DNA of 64,000 nucleotides from Pannonibacter sp051860505 (GTDB taxonomy: Bacteria; Pseudomonadota; Alphaproteobacteria; Rhizobiales; Stappiaceae). The notes under the pieces were generated by a model. The model searched no databases and had not been told where the DNA came from. It saw only the letters and a list, made by a program, of their open reading frames with translations. This document shows positions 60,856-64,000 of this stretch, in pieces (positions within the stretch are counted from its first letter, which is position 1; each line of letters begins with the position of its first letter). Both the position numbers and the translations under genes were made by a program. The stretch is taken from NCBI RefSeq assembly GCF_051860505.1, contig NZ_JBHYDX010000003.1, forward strand, positions 62,001 through 126,000, read 5' to 3'.

Positions 60856-61072
60856 GACGGCAAGGCTCCGCTTCCGTGTGGTGTGGGGTTTAAATCGGCA
60901 ATATCCTCGGGCTCGTCAACAGGGGACAGGTGGATGAGCTATCGCAACCGGGTGTGGCGACAATGCTTCAGCGTTGTGAATGGATGAGTTCACGAACTCT
61001 CATTTGTGTTTCGCTGGCGCCCGGAGGATTGTGCCGGCACGCTGACAAACTCATGCCCTTTCGGGAGAATCC

Positions 61073-62005
61073 ATGTCCCTGACGACCCCAATGTCCGCCC
61101 AGACTGCCAATCCGGGCGCGGCGCGCCTGACCTCGACCGATCTCGGCCTTTACGGCATGACGATTTTCGCCTGGGGCTTCAGCTGGATCGCCATGAAGGG
61201 GCAGGTGGCGGGCGTGGTGCCGGAGGTGTCGGTGTTCTGGCGCTTCGTGCTGGCGGCACTCGTCATGCTGGCCTGGAGCCTTGCCGCCCGGGACCGGCTG
61301 CTGGCCTTTCCGTTGAGGGCGCATCTGCGCTTCGCCGGGCTTGGGGCGTTCATCTTCTCGACCAACTTCACCCTGTTCTATTACGGCGCGCAGTATCTGC
61401 CCTCGGGACTACTGGCGGTGGTGTTCTCGCTGGCGTCGGTGTTCAACCTGATCCTCGGCTTCCTGCTGTTCGCGCAGCGGCCGAAGCTGGTCATGCTGCT
61501 GGCCGGGCTGACCGGCTTTGCCGGCATCGCGCTGATGTTCTGGCCGCAGATTGTCGGGGCGGAACTGAATGTCGATGCCGCCAAGGGACTGGGCCTCTGC
61601 ATTGCTGGAACGTTGTCCTTCTGCATGGGCAACATGGTGTCGGCCTCGAACCAGAAGTCCGGGATCGCCGTGCGGCCGGCAACAACCTGGGGCATGATCT
61701 ATGGCGCCTGTTTCCTCGGGCTGTTCTGCCTCCTGCGCGGCGACAGCTTCAGCGTACCGCTGACGCCGGTCTATCTTGGCAGCCTGGCCTATCTGGCGGT
61801 GATCGCCTCGGTGGTGGCCTTTGCCTCCTACCTGACCCTGCTCGGCCGCATCGGGTCGGCGCGGGCGGGCTATTCGACCGTGATCTTTCCGGTCGTGGCA
61901 CTGACGGTTTCGACCGTGGTGGAGAATTACCACTGGACCCCGGCCGCGCTGATCGGCCTGGGGCTGGTCCTTGCCGGCAACATCATGATGCTGAAGGCGA
62001 AATAA
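61073..62005 (+). CDS. DMT superfamily transporter, EamA type
   Basis: A 310-residue membrane protein with about ten segments in two EamA repeats. GMTIFAWGFSWIAMKGQVA at the N terminus and SVVAFASYLTLLGRIGSARAGYSTVIFPVVAL in the second repeat are typical. Members export amino acids, metabolites or drugs; no substrate can be named. GGGAGAA precedes ATG 61073. A bidirectional hairpin separates it from the converging GST gene. Confidence 0.9.
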   Translation: MSLTTPMSAQTANPGAARLTSTDLGLYGMTIFAWGFSWIAMKGQVAGVVPEVSVFWRFVLAALVMLAWSLAARDRLLAFPLRAHLRFAGLGAFIFSTNFTLFYYGAQYLPSGLLAVVFSLASVFNLILGFLLFAQRPKLVMLLAGLTGFAGIALMFWPQIVGAELNVDAAKGLGLCIAGTLSFCMGNMVSASNQKSGIAVRPATTWGMIYGACFLGLFCLLRGDSFSVPLTPVYLGSLAYLAVIASVVAFASYLTLLGRIGSARAGYSTVIFPVVALTVSTVVENYHWTPAALIGLGLVLAGNIMMLKAK

Positions 62006-62010
62006 GCATC

Positions 62011-62042
62011 AGACGCGTCCCTGACCGGTCCGGGACGCGTCT
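62011..62042. terminator. Hairpin between the EamA and GST genes
   Basis: AGACGCGTCCC (62011-62021) pairs with GGGACGCGTCT (62032-62042), 11 bp with a 10-base loop, between two converging genes. T runs are weak, so efficiency is uncertain. Confidence 0.65.
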
Positions 62043-62059
62043 TGACTGATTGATCCGGC

Positions 62060-62737
62060 TCACGCCTTGCGCAGGTCTTCCAGGATGGTGCCGGCGGCGC
62101 GGACTTCGTCTTCGTGCGGTGCATCGCGCCAGGGTTCAGCAAGGGCGGCCTCGAACCAGGAAGTCATGCCGGCCAAAGCCAGCATGGCGGCGATATAGCC
62201 GCTGGCAGCGGCGGAGAGACTGGGGGAGTAGGTGCGGGCGCGGAAAACCACAGGCGCATAAAAGGCGTCGGCGGCGGTGAAGCGGTCACCGGCCAGGAAC
62301 GGCCCGCCAAAGCGGGAAAGACCTTCCTGCCAGATCGCATCGATCCGGGACCAGTCCCGCGCCACCTCTGGGCTGACCTCATTCAGCTGCACCTTCAGGC
62401 CGCAGTTCATGCTGCACATGGAACGAAGGGCCTGGAAACCGGAATGCATTTCAGCGGCGATCGAGCGGGCAAAGGCGCGAGCTTCGCGGTCTGCCGGCCA
62501 GACCGTCGGATGCCCCTCGGCCAGATACTCGCTGATGGCGAGCGAATCCCAGACGATGATCTCGCCATCCACAAGGCAGGGAACCTTGCCTGTCGGCGAG
62601 ACGGCAGCGACGCTCTTCCAGGCATCGCTGCCGAAGGGGACGAGCTGTTCCTCGAAGGGAATGCCGAGTTCGCGCATCAGCAGCCAGGGCCGCAGCGACC
62701 AGGAGGAATAGTTCTTGTTGCCAATGAACAGGCGCAT
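62060..62737 (-). CDS. Glutathione S-transferase family protein
   Basis: A 225-residue soluble protein: thioredoxin-like N-terminal domain (MRLFIGNKNYSSWSLRPWLLM, with Ser at the catalytic position; GKVPCLVDGEIIVWDSLAIS for glutathione binding) and an all-helical C-terminal domain. It conjugates or isomerises with glutathione. It is transcribed from the same strand as the LysR gene, 46 bases downstream, so the two may be linked. Confidence 0.9.
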   Translation of the reverse strand: MRLFIGNKNYSSWSLRPWLLMRELGIPFEEQLVPFGSDAWKSVAAVSPTGKVPCLVDGEIIVWDSLAISEYLAEGHPTVWPADREARAFARSIAAEMHSGFQALRSMCSMNCGLKVQLNEVSPEVARDWSRIDAIWQEGLSRFGGPFLAGDRFTAADAFYAPVVFRARTYSPSLSAAASGYIAAMLALAGMTSWFEAALAEPWRDAPHEDEVRAAGTILEDLRKA

Positions 62738-62783
62738 GGCAGGGATCTCCTAGAAAGACAAACGGCGAGCGAGCGGTGTTAGA

Positions 62784-63662
62784 TTACTCGGCGGCCAGGG
62801 GCACAGACAGATTGTCGAGTGAAGAAATGATGTGTTCGACCAGGGCCTCGGTGACCCGCGAGCGCTGATGCCAGGAGCGCATCACGGCGATCTCGCATTC
62901 AGGCAGCTTGGGGAAACCATCGGCCTCGCTGAGAACGCGCATGCCGGGGCGCAGGGCCGATTCCGGCAGCACGGACACCGCAAGACCGGCCAGAACCGCC
63001 GCGCCGACGGCGGTCGAGTTCCAGCTTGAGTACAGCAATCGGTGCTCGCGCTGGATCGAGGTGAGCGCGGACAGGGCAGCGCGGCGCCAGTTGCAGGTGC
63101 CCCGGCCAAGCGCCAGCGGCAGCACGTCCTCGTTCTCGACCGCATGGCGCGCCGAGACGACCCACAGCAAGGGTTCACGCCGGATGACCTCGTCCCGCTG
63201 TGGCCGGTCCGGCTTTTCGACGTGGGTGATGATGGCGACATCCAGCTCGTTGGCCGAGACCAGATCGATCAGGTTGGAGGTCGGCGCACAGACCACACTG
63301 ACCTCGGCCTTGGGATTGGAGCGTGAGAACCGGGCCAGAATTTCGGGCAGGAACCGGTCGGCATAGTCGTCCGGCGTGCCGAGCCGGACGCAGCCCTGCA
63401 CCTCGGTTTCGTCGAAGACGGCGAGGGTCTCGTCATTCAGCTGCACGAGGCGGCGGGCATAATGCAGCAGCTTCTCGCCATCTTCGGTCAGGCGCGACAT
63501 GCGCCCTTCGCGGACAAAGATCGGCCGGCCGATGCGCTCTTCCAGCCGTCGCATCTGCATGGAGACGGCGGACTGGGTCTTGTGCACGACCTCGGCGGCG
63601 CGGGTGAAACTGCCATATTCGGCGATGGCGACAAAAGTCCGCAGCTGATCGAGATCCAGCAT
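62784..63662 (-). CDS. LysR family transcriptional regulator
   Basis: A 292-residue LTTR. The N-terminal winged helix reads LDLDQLRTFVAIAEYGSFTRAAEVVHKTQSAVSMQMRRLE (in parts); the C-terminal effector domain starts near residue 90. ATG 63662 is preferred to 63665 because GGGAG is then 6 bases upstream. It is divergent from the DUF1127-like gene and upstream of the GST gene. An inverted repeat ATCAC-N5-GTGAT lies in the divergent gap. The ligand is unknown. Confidence 0.92.
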   Translation of the reverse strand: MLDLDQLRTFVAIAEYGSFTRAAEVVHKTQSAVSMQMRRLEERIGRPIFVREGRMSRLTEDGEKLLHYARRLVQLNDETLAVFDETEVQGCVRLGTPDDYADRFLPEILARFSRSNPKAEVSVVCAPTSNLIDLVSANELDVAIITHVEKPDRPQRDEVIRREPLLWVVSARHAVENEDVLPLALGRGTCNWRRAALSALTSIQREHRLLYSSWNSTAVGAAVLAGLAVSVLPESALRPGMRVLSEADGFPKLPECEIAVMRSWHQRSRVTEALVEHIISSLDNLSVPLAAE

Positions 63663-63745
63663 CATTCTCTCCCGAGCGCCCGCATGCAACAGCAATCCTG
63701 GCAAGGAACTGGCGACGCGAGGGCAATTGAGACTGACTTCAGAGT

Positions 63746-63760
63746 ATCACAAAACGTGAT
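63746..63760. promoter_or_regulatory. Inverted repeat in the lysR divergent region
   Basis: ATCAC-AAAAC-GTGAT, perfect 5-bp arms with 5-base spacing, about 85 bases upstream of the LysR start. A candidate autoregulatory site; a match to the T-N11-A LTTR rule fits loosely. Confidence 0.4.
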
Positions 63761-63909
63761 TGAACCCATAAGAAACATTCGTTGGATCAATTCATTCAAG
63801 ATCGGCATTGTCGCGACATCGGCAACGGACTCCCAGCCGCCGCCGGTTCCAAAGATGAAGAACTGTTTGTTCGGAAAAGCGTTTTCCGAAGACGAAGGAG
63901 ATTTGTGTC

Positions 63910-64000
63910 ATGTACGCCCTTGCCCTTGCCCCGCTGATCAGCCGGCTCTCCGGTTTCGTCGCGAACGGGTGGCGTGCATTCCGCAATCGCCGTCAGATTG
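63910..64000 (+). CDS. DUF1127-like small protein (truncated by window end)
   Basis: The first 30 residues of an open frame: MYALALAPLISRL, then GWRAFRNRRQI, like the opening helix of YjiS/DUF1127 proteins, which are small Arg-rich proteins linked to RNA turnover and phosphate or carbon storage in alphaproteobacteria. GAAGGAG lies 9 bases before ATG 63910. The conserved C-terminal DxxLxDIG part lies beyond the window, so the call is provisional. Confidence 0.55.
   Translation, partial: MYALALAPLISRLSGFVANGWRAFRNRRQI

Overview
The window reads as a chromosomal segment of a GC-rich alphaproteobacterium of the order Hyphomicrobiales (Rhizobiales). Four things point there: a BA14K-family surface protein, a PdhS-type multi-PAS histidine kinase, a tRNA-His without an encoded G-1 and with A73, and a cys operon carrying the DUF2849 and DUF934 genes. 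A Stappia/Labrenzia/Pannonibacter-like host is my guess only. I see no prophage, insertion sequence, CRISPR array, rRNA or toxin-antitoxin locus. I find no clearly undescribed multigene system; the interest lies in regulatory sites, degenerate domains and palindromic repeats.

Layout. 1-1655: aldehyde dehydrogenase (cut by the window edge) and a NUDIX hydrolase, minus strand. 1957-7934: a complete HAAT-type (branched-chain amino acid-like) ABC transporter operon whose last gene is a translationally coupled alpha/beta hydrolase. 8235: cold shock protein. 8887-13723 (minus): siroheme and sulfate-reduction operon cysG-DUF2849-cysI-cysH-DUF934. 14149-15315: SCP2-type thiolase. 15761-20294: glycosyltransferase, a doubly degenerate REC/HD-GYP protein, a BaiN/HI0933-like flavoprotein coupled to a YaiI-family gene, and BA14K.

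20790-30585 is a polyamine island: a SpuC-like aminotransferase, two glutamine-synthetase-like gamma-glutamylpolyamine synthetases on either side of a GntR/FCD regulator, and a PotFGHI uptake system. Two GTGATCAC palindromes flank gntR and are candidate operators. 30792-36121: a CelD-like acetyltransferase, scoAB CoA-transferase and a GGDEF-EAL protein behind an AT-rich upstream region. 36097-38986 (minus): ferric iron ABC permease and binding protein with a possible Irr box but no ATPase gene. 39152-46032 (minus): threonine dehydratase-like enzyme, PatZ-like acyl-CoA synthetase/acetyltransferase, universal stress protein and acetolactate-synthase-like enzyme.

46489-51077: BON-LysM protein, an unrecognised acidic protein, an APH/P-loop kinase fusion, then TSUP-AzlC-AzlD. 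51485-51561: tRNA-His. 51762-56144: a 1460-residue PdhS/PleC-like kinase. 56643-57924: two phasins, the second behind a promoter whose -35 box is overlapped by a PhaR-like TGC-N3-GCA site. 58292-64000: GNAT, acyl-CoA dehydrogenase, class I glutamine amidotransferase, EamA exporter, GST, LysR regulator and the start of a DUF1127-like gene. At least four families of long palindromic intergenic repeats are scattered between genes.
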